Origin: Bauldia sp.
Lineage (GTDB): Bacteria; Pseudomonadota; Alphaproteobacteria; Rhizobiales; Kaistiaceae
Assembly (NCBI GenBank): GCA_026126065.1
Contig: JAHCJY010000001.1
Coordinates: 186,001-250,000 of the forward strand
DNA length: 64,000 nt
Reading direction: 5' to 3'
Positions 33,664 through 42,199 of this stretch are shown in pieces. The translations under genes and the position numbers were made by a program. Within the stretch, counting starts at the first letter, position 1; each line of letters begins with the position of its first letter. A model generated the notes under the pieces. The model was not told where the DNA came from. It searched no databases and saw only the letters and a program-made list of their open reading frames with translations.

Positions 33664-34824
33664 ATGCTCCTCTACGTCTCGAACGGCAACATCCCGTCGC
33701 AGTGGGCGCACACCGTTCAGACGATGAAGATGAGCGAGGCGTACGCGAAGCGCCTCGGCCGGCCGCGGCGGCGCGGCGGCTTCCAGCTCCTGATCGCCTC
33801 CGACTACCGGCGGTATCTGCTCGGCCGGCCAAGCCTCCGAAAATGGTATGGCCTCCGCGGCCGGGTGAATGCCCGCCGGATTCCGATGGCGTGGGCGCTC
33901 GAGCGCGCTGCTTTCGACCGCGTCACCTGGCCGGAGTGGGAGGAGCGCGCCGTCGCCCACGCCGCAGCGAGCAAGCCCGAGCTCGTCGTCACCCGGTCGT
34001 ACACAATCGCCCAGAAATGCCTTGAGGGCGGCCTCGAGGTCCTGTTCGAGACGCACGCCGGCCCCGGCAACCCGAAGCTGGGGACGCTGGCGGGCATTGC
34101 GGCGCATAGCGGATGTCGCGGCTTCGTCACGACGACCGAGCCGCTCCGCCAGCTCTATGTCGAGCACGGCGTGCCGGCCGACCGGATCCTCGTCTGGCCG
34201 AACGCCGTCGATCTCGACCGTTTCGTGGTCCGCCCGCGGGCGCGCAGCCGCATCCGGAGCAGCCTGCCATTCGGCCGCAACGCCACGCTCGTTGCCTATT
34301 CGGGCGGCCTTTACGAGAAGAAAGGCATCCGCACGGTCCTCGATGCCGCCCGGCTGGCGCCGGAGGCGGACTTTCTCCTGATAGGCGGCTGGCCGCAGGA
34401 TGTGACGCGGTGGCAGGCCGAGTATCCGGACCTTGCCAACGTCCATTTCCAGGGGTTCGTGAACAACGTCGAACTCGGTGCCTGGCTTGCCGCCGCCGAC
34501 ATCCTCGTCCTGCCCGCCTCGGCCTCGGATCCGGATGCCGCCCACACCTCGCCGCTGAAGCTGTTCGAGTACATGGCGAGCGGGCGGCCCATCGTCGCCA
34601 GTGCCGTCCCGGCGCTGGCCGCGGTGCTGACGGACGAGACCGACGCGCTCCTGGTGCCGCCGGACGACGCGCCGGCCCTCGCCGCGGCGGTCCGCCGGGT
34701 TCACGATGATCCGGCGCTGGCCGCCCGCCTCTCCGCCGCGTCGCGGGCGCGCGCGTCCGACTTCACCTGGGACAAGCGCGTCGAGGCGATCCTGCGCCGC
34801 TTCGCGCCAGAGTTCCTGGCCTGA
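33664..34824 (+). CDS. GT4-family glycosyltransferase
   Basis: 386 aa GT-B fold. N-terminal MLLYVSNGNIPSQWAHTVQTMKM, as in family members acting on surface glycans, and a C-terminal donor-binding domain with YSGGLYEKKGIRTVLDAA, VPADRILVWPNAVDLDRF and SPLKLFEYMASGRPIVAS (E-x7-E type acidic pair). Retaining transferase using a nucleotide sugar at the cytoplasmic membrane. Followed after one base by the P-loop kinase-like gene, clearly an operon. Confidence 0.9.
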   Translation: MLLYVSNGNIPSQWAHTVQTMKMSEAYAKRLGRPRRRGGFQLLIASDYRRYLLGRPSLRKWYGLRGRVNARRIPMAWALERAAFDRVTWPEWEERAVAHAAASKPELVVTRSYTIAQKCLEGGLEVLFETHAGPGNPKLGTLAGIAAHSGCRGFVTTTEPLRQLYVEHGVPADRILVWPNAVDLDRFVVRPRARSRIRSSLPFGRNATLVAYSGGLYEKKGIRTVLDAARLAPEADFLLIGGWPQDVTRWQAEYPDLANVHFQGFVNNVELGAWLAAADILVLPASASDPDAAHTSPLKLFEYMASGRPIVASAVPALAAVLTDETDALLVPPDDAPALAAAVRRVHDDPALAARLSAASRARASDFTWDKRVEAILRRFAPEFLA

Positions 34825-34825
34825 C

Positions 34826-35602
34826 ATGGCCGCGGCCGCCGCCGATGGGCAACGAGAGGAGCGGCCCGTCGTCATCGAGATCGCGGGTGTTGCCGGCGCG
34901 GGCAAGTCGACGCTTGCGGCGAACCTGGCGGCGGTCCTGTCGACACTCGGCTACGCGGCCGAGGACTCACGCTCGACCCGCCGCGGGCCTCACCCGTTCG
35001 GCCGTCGGCTGTCTGCCCGGCTAAGGGCGTTCCCCGAATGCGCAAGGGCGACGGCCTTCGTGGTCGGCAGGATCGCGCGGCGCGACCTGCCGCTGGCGGC
35101 GCTGTCGCGGCTCGGCCCCGCCTACCAGCATTCCCGGCAGCTCCGCTTGCTTGTCGGCAAGCTCGGCGCGGCGGGTATCGTCGTGCAGGAACCGGGCTGG
35201 CTCATGGACCTCCTGACACAGTACGTCCATGCGAAACGGCCGCTCACCCCGAAGACCGCCCGACGCTACGTCGAGGCCGGCCCGAGGGTCGACTTCGCCG
35301 TCATCCTCCGCGCCGGTCCGGAAGCCGCGCTCCGGCACATGAGGGCGCGAAAGCGCGGTCTGCCGAAGTCGTTCCGCAAGCTCGACGCCGCGGCGCTGAC
35401 GGCGTTGCTGCGTCAGGGCGACAGGTGCAGCGCCACGATCGCCGATGCGTGCCGGGCCGTCGGCATCGACACGATCGAGATCGACGTCGATCTGCTCGAT
35501 GGCGATGCGGTGACGGCCCGATGCACGGATTTCCTCGCCGCACCCCTCGCGCGACGCCTGGGGGCGAGCGAGGTCCAAGCCATCCGCCGCGACCGCTTCT
35601 GA
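34826..35602 (+). CDS. P-loop kinase-like protein
   Basis: 258 aa. Walker A GVAGAGKSTLAANLA close to the N-terminus and a later QEPGWLMDLL block; overall arrangement resembles thymidylate-kinase-like or other small-molecule kinases, with a basic RARKRGLPKSFRKL lid-like region. Substrate unknown; sitting one base after a glycosyltransferase it may phosphorylate a sugar or lipid intermediate of the polysaccharide. No similar protein is recognised by name. Confidence 0.75.
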   Translation: MAAAAADGQREERPVVIEIAGVAGAGKSTLAANLAAVLSTLGYAAEDSRSTRRGPHPFGRRLSARLRAFPECARATAFVVGRIARRDLPLAALSRLGPAYQHSRQLRLLVGKLGAAGIVVQEPGWLMDLLTQYVHAKRPLTPKTARRYVEAGPRVDFAVILRAGPEAALRHMRARKRGLPKSFRKLDAAALTALLRQGDRCSATIADACRAVGIDTIEIDVDLLDGDAVTARCTDFLAAPLARRLGASEVQAIRRDRF

Positions 35603-35626
35603 TGCGATGCCGCGCCGTCGGCGGAA

Positions 35627-36745
35627 CTAGCCGGCGGATCCCGCGCGGGCGGTGTTCGGGGTCGCCGTGCCAAGGCGGTGTGCGAGGGCGGCCTCGGCCA
35701 CGGCGGCGAACGAAGCGAGGGCGGCGTCGATCGCGAACGCCGCTGGCAGGAGGCTGGGCCGGACGGCCCGGTCCGCGGACGCCAGTCCCTCGACGAGGCG
35801 CGCCAGTTCTGTCGGCGACCGGTAGAGGCTGACGCCGCGAGGCGACGCCACCGCAAGCTCCTCGAGCGCGGGAAGGTCCGCGGGGCCGATCACCGGCGTC
35901 CCGCAGGCAAGGGCTTCGAGCGCCGCGTTGGGCATTCCCTCCCACCGCGATGCCATCACGAAGGCATCAGCTGCGCCGACGATGGCGGCAGGGCGATGGC
36001 TGAACCCGGCAAAGGCAACCCGGCCGGCGATGCCGAGCGTCAGCGCCCGCTTTTCCAGCATCGCCCGTTCGGGGCCTTCCCCGAGTACCGTCAGGTGCCA
36101 GTCGGCCTTCACGCCGGCGAGCGCATCCAGGAGGGCCGCAGTGTTCTTCTGGGCAACGAGCCGGCCGCTTGCGACGAGTTCGACTGCGCCACGGCGCTTG
36201 GGGGCCCCGGCGGCCATCTCGGCGCGGACCCGGGCGACGTCGATCGGGTTCGGCAGCACCACGATCGAGTCTGGCGAGAGGCCGCTGAGACCTGCGAGCT
36301 CGGTCCGCATCGCGTCGGTCAGCGCCACGACCGCGTCGGCCTTCCGGTAGGCGAAGGCGTAGGCGAGCGGCGCCGTCCGGCCGGGTGCCCGGCCTTCGCG
36401 CGCCACCATGTTCGACTGGCGGAGGAGCAGCGCCGTTCGCCGCGGCAGCAAGGGTCGCATCGCGCCAAGAAGGAGGTTGACGTGTGGCAGGGTCGATACG
36501 ACGAGGTCCGGCTGGACGCTCCGCAGCCGGCGGAGAAGGGGCCACGCGGCACCGCGAAGGCGGCTCCTGCCGATGACATGAACGGGCATCCCTTCCGGCA
36601 CTGCCGCTGCGAGCGGCCCGGTATCGGAAAAAGCGATGATCGTGGTCGCGAAGCCGAGTGTCCGCAGGCCGCCGGCGAGGGTGAGCGAAACGCGCTCCGC
36701 CCCGCCACCGGCGAAGGACGGAAGCACGAAGACGATTTCAGCCAA
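35627..36745 (-). CDS. GT4-family glycosyltransferase
   Basis: 372 aa. N-terminal acceptor domain begins MAEIVFVLPSFAGGGAERVSLTLAGGL; C-terminal domain has GRLVAQKNTAALLDALAG, FAGFSHRPAAIVGAADAFVMASRWEGMPNAALEALACGTPVIG, the standard nucleotide-sugar site. Overlaps the upstream GT4 gene by eight bases, so the two are translated together and probably add successive sugars. Confidence 0.92.
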   Translation of the reverse strand: MAEIVFVLPSFAGGGAERVSLTLAGGLRTLGFATTIIAFSDTGPLAAAVPEGMPVHVIGRSRLRGAAWPLLRRLRSVQPDLVVSTLPHVNLLLGAMRPLLPRRTALLLRQSNMVAREGRAPGRTAPLAYAFAYRKADAVVALTDAMRTELAGLSGLSPDSIVVLPNPIDVARVRAEMAAGAPKRRGAVELVASGRLVAQKNTAALLDALAGVKADWHLTVLGEGPERAMLEKRALTLGIAGRVAFAGFSHRPAAIVGAADAFVMASRWEGMPNAALEALACGTPVIGPADLPALEELAVASPRGVSLYRSPTELARLVEGLASADRAVRPSLLPAAFAIDAALASFAAVAEAALAHRLGTATPNTARAGSAG

Positions 36746-37868
36746 CGTGATCGAGTCCGCTCAACAGCGCCTTGGCGCTGCCTGCCGGCCCGAGCGTAGC
36801 GTAGAGATCCCGATAGGCGCCGACATTGCGATCGAACGAGAAGCGTTCGAGGATCCGCTGCCGCGCGAGGTCAACGAGGTTTTCCCGGGCTGCGTGGTCG
36901 AGCCCAAGGCCGGTTCGGATCGCCGCGGCAAGGGCCCGCGGATCGCGCGGCGGGACGACGAAGCCGTGCTGGCCGACAATGGCGTGGATATCGCCCACGG
37001 ACGTCGCCACGACCGGTACGCCGGACGCCATCGCCTCGGCGACGACATTGGCAAAGCCCTCGCCATAGGCCGACGAGGAAACGAGGAGGTCGGCCGCCCG
37101 GTAGATGGACGGCATGTCGAGCCGCTGGCCGAGACGGATGAGGGCCGGATGGTCGGGCAGCGCCTCGGTGCCCCGGCCGGCGCAGATGACCCGGCAACCG
37201 GGCACCATTCCGATTGCGGCGAGGAGGGTGGCGAAGTCCTTCTGCGGGTCGGCGCGGCCGGCGAAGAGAATGGCGAGGTCGTCAGGCCGCAGGCCGAGCT
37301 CAGCACGCATGCGCGCCCGGTCGGCAGGGTCAGGCGCGAACTCCTCGGTGTCGACGCCATTGTGGATGACCGCCCAGCGCCGCGGGCGATAACCGAGCAT
37401 GGCGTGGTCGCGCTGGCCGGATTCGGAATTGACCACAATCGCGGCCGGCCGTGCCGAGAGCCACGCGCCGAGACGGGTGGCGGCGCGGACGGACCGGCCG
37501 TGGTTTTCCATCTTCAGCGCCGAGCCGCGGATGTTCCAGATCAGCTGGTGACGCGGCCGTCCACCGATCAGCGCGAGCGCAGACAGCGCGTAGAGGTTGG
37601 CGTGGTAGAGCCAGGAGACCACGAAGTCCGGCCGGAAGTCCTTGATCTGACGTGCAACACCGATGACCGGCGCCAGGCCCGGGCGGCCGCGGACGCCGTC
37701 GAGTTCCACCACGTCGTGTCCGTTTGCCCTGAGCGCGGCGGCGTTTGCGCCGCCGCCGACGAGGCTCACGACCCGCTCATCGTCAACCGATCTGCGCCCG
37801 ACCAGGCGCGCCAGCTGCCCCTCGGCGCCGCCGGTAAACAGCCCGGTGATTACATGGAGGACACGCAT
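36738..37868 (-). CDS. GT4-family glycosyltransferase
   Basis: 376 aa. MRVLHVITGLFTGGAEGQLARLV start, HNGVDTEEFAPDP linker, FAGRADPQKDFATLLAA and the donor-site block YRAADLLVSSSAYGEGFANVVAEAMASGVPVVAT. Typical GT-B retaining transferase for exo- or lipopolysaccharide. The next gene upstream is a sulfotransferase, 78 bases away and on the same strand. Confidence 0.93.
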   Translation of the reverse strand: MRVLHVITGLFTGGAEGQLARLVGRRSVDDERVVSLVGGGANAAALRANGHDVVELDGVRGRPGLAPVIGVARQIKDFRPDFVVSWLYHANLYALSALALIGGRPRHQLIWNIRGSALKMENHGRSVRAATRLGAWLSARPAAIVVNSESGQRDHAMLGYRPRRWAVIHNGVDTEEFAPDPADRARMRAELGLRPDDLAILFAGRADPQKDFATLLAAIGMVPGCRVICAGRGTEALPDHPALIRLGQRLDMPSIYRAADLLVSSSAYGEGFANVVAEAMASGVPVVATSVGDIHAIVGQHGFVVPPRDPRALAAAIRTGLGLDHAARENLVDLARQRILERFSFDRNVGAYRDLYATLGPAGSAKALLSGLDHVG

Positions 37869-37946
37869 CGCTCTCCTCCGGCGGGCGCCGGCGTCGTGGG
37901 CGCACCGTGTTCCAGTCCCTGCTCCCGCCCCGTCCCGCCCTGCATT

Positions 37947-38789
37947 CTATCTCCCCGCCCCGATGCGGGGCCGTTGTTTACGGAACGCATAGCGGCCCGG
38001 AAGCGTGCCGATATCGATCGCGACCTTCTGGAAGAAACTCAGATCGCGCCGCCAGGATTCGTCAAGCCGCAGTTCGTTCGAGGTCTTCCGCCGCATGCGG
38101 TTTCCTCCGACATTGTGGCGTTCGTGGACCGCGAAATTCTGCTGCTGCGGTTCGTATTCGAGGCCGATCGACTGCATCAGAGGCGACAGCACGGCCACTG
38201 GGTTCCGGACAAGATTCTCGTAGCGCACGCGGAAATGCGGGCGGTTGCGCACCAAACGATCGATCTTGGAGTTCTGATACGAGTAGAAGCCGATAAGTCC
38301 GGACAGGCCAGCGAATTGCCTCTGCTTCCGCTCACCCGACCGGGTCATGGACAGGATTTGGCCCTTCGGGTTGCGCGCAAGGAAGATCGGCAAGACGTCG
38401 AGCTCCGGCATCGACAGAAGCAACTCAAGCCGCTGCACGTCCTTCGACGAATCAACGACGAACGCCGCACCGGAGATTGCGCCGACCGCCTCGAAGAGGA
38501 TTCGGTTGTCGCGACGGCACGCGTCAAGGTCACGGTAGCTGTCGATGTTGAGGTCGCTGAGAGTCCTGCCCGTCCGTTCCCGAACCAGGGTGTTGACCTT
38601 ATCCCAGAACGGGCATTCCAGGATCGAAGGTGCGCCGCAGGTGCAGCGCTTCATGAGTTGCTCAGGACCGACGAAGCGCGGCAACTGCCTGATCTCGCCG
38701 ACCGTGAAACCCCTGGAATGGCCATTCAGCATAAGGTCAAGGAGGGTGGAGCCGCTGTGGGGCGAACTGGCGATGTAGACGATCTTCAT
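37947..38789 (-). CDS. Sulfotransferase family protein
   Basis: 280 aa from ATG 38789. Begins directly with the PAPS loop MKIVYIASSPHSGSTLLDLML and later has LPIFLARNPKGQILSMTRSG, the 3'-phosphate-binding block. A Cys-rich stretch RCTCGAPSILECPFW may bind a metal, as in related polysaccharide sulfotransferases. ATGA overlap with the upstream sulfotransferase gene shows tight coupling; the longer open frame upstream lies within that gene. Confidence 0.88.
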   Translation of the reverse strand: MKIVYIASSPHSGSTLLDLMLNGHSRGFTVGEIRQLPRFVGPEQLMKRCTCGAPSILECPFWDKVNTLVRERTGRTLSDLNIDSYRDLDACRRDNRILFEAVGAISGAAFVVDSSKDVQRLELLLSMPELDVLPIFLARNPKGQILSMTRSGERKQRQFAGLSGLIGFYSYQNSKIDRLVRNRPHFRVRYENLVRNPVAVLSPLMQSIGLEYEPQQQNFAVHERHNVGGNRMRRKTSNELRLDESWRRDLSFFQKVAIDIGTLPGRYAFRKQRPRIGAGR

Positions 38790-39670
38790 GCCGACCCGCC
38801 GCGACCACCGACGGTTTCGGCCTCCTTGGTGTCTTGCGAAGGAGCGCTCAGAAGCGCCTCGTAGCGGTCGCGCCACGCCTCCGGCGGGCCAGGGAACCGC
38901 TCGCACATCTTGCGCAGCCACGGCAGATGCAGCGCCGCCATGCCCCGCACGAACTCTGGTGGGGGCTTGCTGGAGCCCGTGGCGGAGTTCACCGCCCCCT
39001 TGGGCAACAACGCACCGACATCGCCCGGCTCGACGCCGATGAACCGAAGAACGTCGGCCACCAGTCGCTCGGGGTCTCTCTTGATATCGTCGAAGAAGCC
39101 AAAGAACAATTGATCTGGTCTAAAATGCGATTCGAGCGCAACGATCGTTCTCAGATAACTAGACTTGCGCACCCGCTCGGAGTCGATATCATAGTTATTC
39201 TTGATCTTCCGTTCCTTGTTCTTGGTCTCTGCATTCCTAATCGCAGACCACATTCGTTCAACAGGATCACGCATGATATAAATCAGCTTGATATCCGTGT
39301 TTATGGTCTTGATGTGCTCAAGGCCTTCTGCCCCAAGGGTCGAATATGACGGCGTTGCCTCGCCCGTGACCTTCCCCCGCCGGCGCCCGGGCTCGAACAG
39401 GCTGCGGTACCAATGGTCGTTGCGGCGACCGAAGAAGTAGCGAAGATCCCACTGCGTCGCGAGGCGACGCTCAGCAAAGTTCGACTTCAGCCGCTTCCTG
39501 AGATGAACATAGAAGCGCTTGTTTGTTGGGTCGTCGAAAAAGTGCAGTTCCTTGACCGGGGGCACCCATACCGACGGGTGTGACCCGATAGCGCGGTGAA
39601 GCCACGTTGTTCCGGAACGATGGGCCCCGATGATGATGAAATCGGGCCCGGTCTTGAGTAAGGTGCTCAA
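38786..39670 (-). CDS. Sulfotransferase domain protein
   Basis: 294 aa from TTG 39670. PAPS loop FIIIGAHRSGTTWLHRAIGSHPSVW, conserved KELHFFDD, and LIYIMRDPVERMWSAIRN (3'-phosphate site), as in heparan-type (Sulfotransfer_1) enzymes. The TTG is chosen because it forms a TTGA overlap with the methyltransferase stop and begins just before the conserved domain; an upstream ATG would place 57 residues inside that gene. Noticeably lower GC and more Asn, Lys and Ile codons than neighbours, suggesting transfer. Confidence 0.85.
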   Translation of the reverse strand: MSTLLKTGPDFIIIGAHRSGTTWLHRAIGSHPSVWVPPVKELHFFDDPTNKRFYVHLRKRLKSNFAERRLATQWDLRYFFGRRNDHWYRSLFEPGRRRGKVTGEATPSYSTLGAEGLEHIKTINTDIKLIYIMRDPVERMWSAIRNAETKNKERKIKNNYDIDSERVRKSSYLRTIVALESHFRPDQLFFGFFDDIKRDPERLVADVLRFIGVEPGDVGALLPKGAVNSATGSSKPPPEFVRGMAALHLPWLRKMCERFPGPPEAWRDRYEALLSAPSQDTKEAETVGGRGGSA

Positions 39671-40437
39671 GTGAGCTTTCCCTGGATGCTGGCGGACGTA
39701 TCGGAAGTTGTCAGGTGCTGGCCCTCCTCGGTTTGCAGGACGAGCCAGCCGCCCGTGCCGCCGGAGGTAGACGTGAAATTCTGGACGAATAGTCCCGCGA
39801 GCTTGGCGGCGCCTTCGACCTCGACCAGTGAATGAAACCATGTGTTGGGTGATTTCCTGGCGGACTTCTCCTCGAGCTTCGATACTTTGATACAGATCTT
39901 CGTCTGAGTAGTTGCCAGTGTTCTCATATTCGCAAAGTATACCTTGAGATCTTCCGGCGAAATGTGCTGGACAACTCCGTTGGAGAAGATCCAGTCTGGC
40001 CTTCTGGCGGCCACCTCGTCGATTGTTTCGGGCGATATGACGCGAAGCGTAGGGCGTTTCTCGCTCGTCACTTCAGCGGAAAGCATCTCTCGACCGAGAT
40101 CGAGCAGGCGCTGATCGATGTCGAGGCCGATATATCGATCCGGCGCGAGGTAGTTGATCAACAGAGCGCCGACACGGAGCGTTCCGCAGCCGTAGTCGAT
40201 GAAGGTATCTTCAGGCTGCAGCCCGCGTTCGACGAGCCTGTCGAGCGTCCGCTGGGCCCGTTCTGCGCTGCCGGGTTTCAGCTTGGGGCCAAGGCTGGCG
40301 TGTGTCTTCCCTGCGTTGAGCCGTAGCATCACGCGCTCAGAATATGTGCCACCCTTCGCCTGACCGCCATTGGGCCGCCTTGTCCCCTTCAACGTCCTGC
40401 GGACGCCCTGCAGAACCTTCCGAACGAGAGTGCTCAT
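39667..40437 (-). CDS. SAM-dependent methyltransferase
   Basis: 256 aa. Class I Rossmann methyltransferase: motif I FIDYGCGTLRVGALLI, then YIGLDIDQRLLDLG with the acidic residue for SAM ribose, and a DWIFSNGVVQHIS motif IV region. N-terminal 40 residues are basic. Probably methylates a glycan or lipid of the cluster. ATG 40437 chosen because the upstream extension is Arg-rich and unlike the family. Shares the low-GC character of the following sulfotransferase and overlaps it by TTGA. Confidence 0.85.
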   Translation of the reverse strand: MSTLVRKVLQGVRRTLKGTRRPNGGQAKGGTYSERVMLRLNAGKTHASLGPKLKPGSAERAQRTLDRLVERGLQPEDTFIDYGCGTLRVGALLINYLAPDRYIGLDIDQRLLDLGREMLSAEVTSEKRPTLRVISPETIDEVAARRPDWIFSNGVVQHISPEDLKVYFANMRTLATTQTKICIKVSKLEEKSARKSPNTWFHSLVEVEGAAKLAGLFVQNFTSTSGGTGGWLVLQTEEGQHLTTSDTSASIQGKLT

Positions 40438-40549
40438 CGGCCGTCGGTTCCCTCGGCTGGTGTTCTGAATCCCGCGCAATCCCGACCGACCAGCAAAACG
40501 TCGGTGGAACCGGCGCCGCAAATATTGGTCAGGTGCCGGAGTTTACTGG

Positions 40550-42199
40550 TCATTCGTAGTCCTCGTCGGAGTCGGAGGATGACTTCGCCTTGCGTTCACC
40601 GCTCCGTGCGGCCCGTCTTGCCGCCCGGGCGAGGACCGCATCGGCCTCTTTAGACCCGATCGCGACGCACCCCACGATCTCGTGCCCATCGACCACGAGA
40701 AGGCGTGTCTCTCCGAAGGAGCCGAGCAAAGCTGGCGTCGAATGGACCACGATCACCAGGCCGTCCGTCGCCGATAGGGCGCGATGCCCGGGGTCCGCAG
40801 CGAGCAGTCGCGCTTCTGCAAAGAGGATTGGTGCATCCTCACGGGTCGAAGCGGGGGCCGCTCGGGATGACCGCGCGCCGACGATCGGAGTGCCGTTGGA
40901 GTCGCACGCGCGAAGCGCAACAAGTTGCACCTTCTGAATGACGTCGTCCGATATGATCGCAAGTCGCTCGCCGATTGTTGCGACAACCGGCTCGCCTTCC
41001 TCGGTGGCGCCGAGGTGGATCAAGTCGCCGTGACGGGGCGACGCCGTCGGGCCGCTCAGCTTTCCCTCGTCCAGCACGAATTGCCGGTGCCGGACCATCT
41101 CCGGGTATCGCCGGCTCACGAATGCCACAGCCCGGATCGTCCGGAAGACGCCATTGAGTGCCACCTGGAGCGCGCCCACATAGGCTATCAGCACGGTCCA
41201 GTCCCGCGCGCCGCTCATCAGTTCTGCGCCCATTACCGCGAGAGCGATCGCCAAGATGACGGCGATGCCGATGCCGACGACAAGCGCGATGATGGATCCC
41301 GTCCGCAGCCATCCGGCGTAGGCTGTGGCCAGTTCATCCGCGGGCGCCCAGCCGGTGGTCGAAGGGATACGGGTTAGATCGGCGCGGATGGTGGCGCCCG
41401 CGCGGCGGAGCCGCCTGCCGAACGCCACTGCGCGGAGGGACACCGGATAGAGCAGCGCGCTCCAGATTGTCGCGACGGCAAACAGAATCGCCGTGAGAAC
41501 TGGCGCTTGCCAGAACAGTACGATCGTTGCGAGAAGCGCACCCGCGAGCGCGGGCACTGTCTTGACGATCAGAAAGGCGCTGCGCGCCGACGCCGTGGCG
41601 GCGGTGGTCAGCCCCCTGAGGGTGAAATCTGCCAGCAGCATGCTGGCCCGTGGAGCGCGCGGATCGGGGAGGGAGCGGGCGGCTCGCGCCATCCGCTCGA
41701 CCGCCCGGGCGAGGCCCTGGCGCATGACTGACAGGAGCAGGCCATTCGAGGCGAAGCCCAGAAGCGCCGCTGTGGCGAGGCTCGCCGCGACTCCCCCGGC
41801 GACTGCGATGAGAAGCGCGGTCTCGGTACGCGCGGACCACTCGATGCCGAGGGCGGGAACGACAAGACCACCATCTCGCTGCAATGCCTGCCCGTAGCCG
41901 ACGACGATCAGGATCGCGAGGGCCTGCGCCATGAGTCCCGCCCCGCCGAGGATGAGCGCGACCACAAGTTTGCGCGGCGCGGGTGCAAACGTGTCGTGCA
42001 CCGACCAGAGGATTGTCTTCCGATAGTTTCCCGCGCGGCGTGCAAACCGGCCAGCCTTGCCGCTGGCCTCTTCACCCGTTGCGCCGGAGGCCGCCCTCGC
42101 GTGCCTGCCATCGCGACGGGCGACCGCCCCCGTCTCGTCACGCGGCTTGCCCACCCGGCGAGCGCGGGCCGGAGCGGCGTCGGCAGAGGCGCCGGTCAT
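40550..42199 (-). CDS. ABC-exporter-like membrane protein with degenerate ATPase domain
   Basis: 549 aa. A basic N-terminal tail of about 60 residues precedes an exporter-type membrane domain (about 75-395, six hydrophobic segments). The C-terminal part can be matched to an ABC ATPase domain: GERLAIISDDVIQKVQL where a Walker A GPSGSGKST should be, PILFAEARLLAADP in place of Walker B/D-loop LLDEATSALD, VIVVHSTPALLG in place of the switch HRPALL, then RLLVVDGHEIVG. The catalytic residues are gone and the signature LSGGQ is not visible. It is likely a non-hydrolysing transporter relative or scaffold. ATGA overlap with the upstream GT4 gene; 112 bases to the methyltransferase. Confidence 0.75.
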   Translation of the reverse strand: MTGASADAAPARARRVGKPRDETGAVARRDGRHARAASGATGEEASGKAGRFARRAGNYRKTILWSVHDTFAPAPRKLVVALILGGAGLMAQALAILIVVGYGQALQRDGGLVVPALGIEWSARTETALLIAVAGGVAASLATAALLGFASNGLLLSVMRQGLARAVERMARAARSLPDPRAPRASMLLADFTLRGLTTAATASARSAFLIVKTVPALAGALLATIVLFWQAPVLTAILFAVATIWSALLYPVSLRAVAFGRRLRRAGATIRADLTRIPSTTGWAPADELATAYAGWLRTGSIIALVVGIGIAVILAIALAVMGAELMSGARDWTVLIAYVGALQVALNGVFRTIRAVAFVSRRYPEMVRHRQFVLDEGKLSGPTASPRHGDLIHLGATEEGEPVVATIGERLAIISDDVIQKVQLVALRACDSNGTPIVGARSSRAAPASTREDAPILFAEARLLAADPGHRALSATDGLVIVVHSTPALLGSFGETRLLVVDGHEIVGCVAIGSKEADAVLARAARRAARSGERKAKSSSDSDEDYE

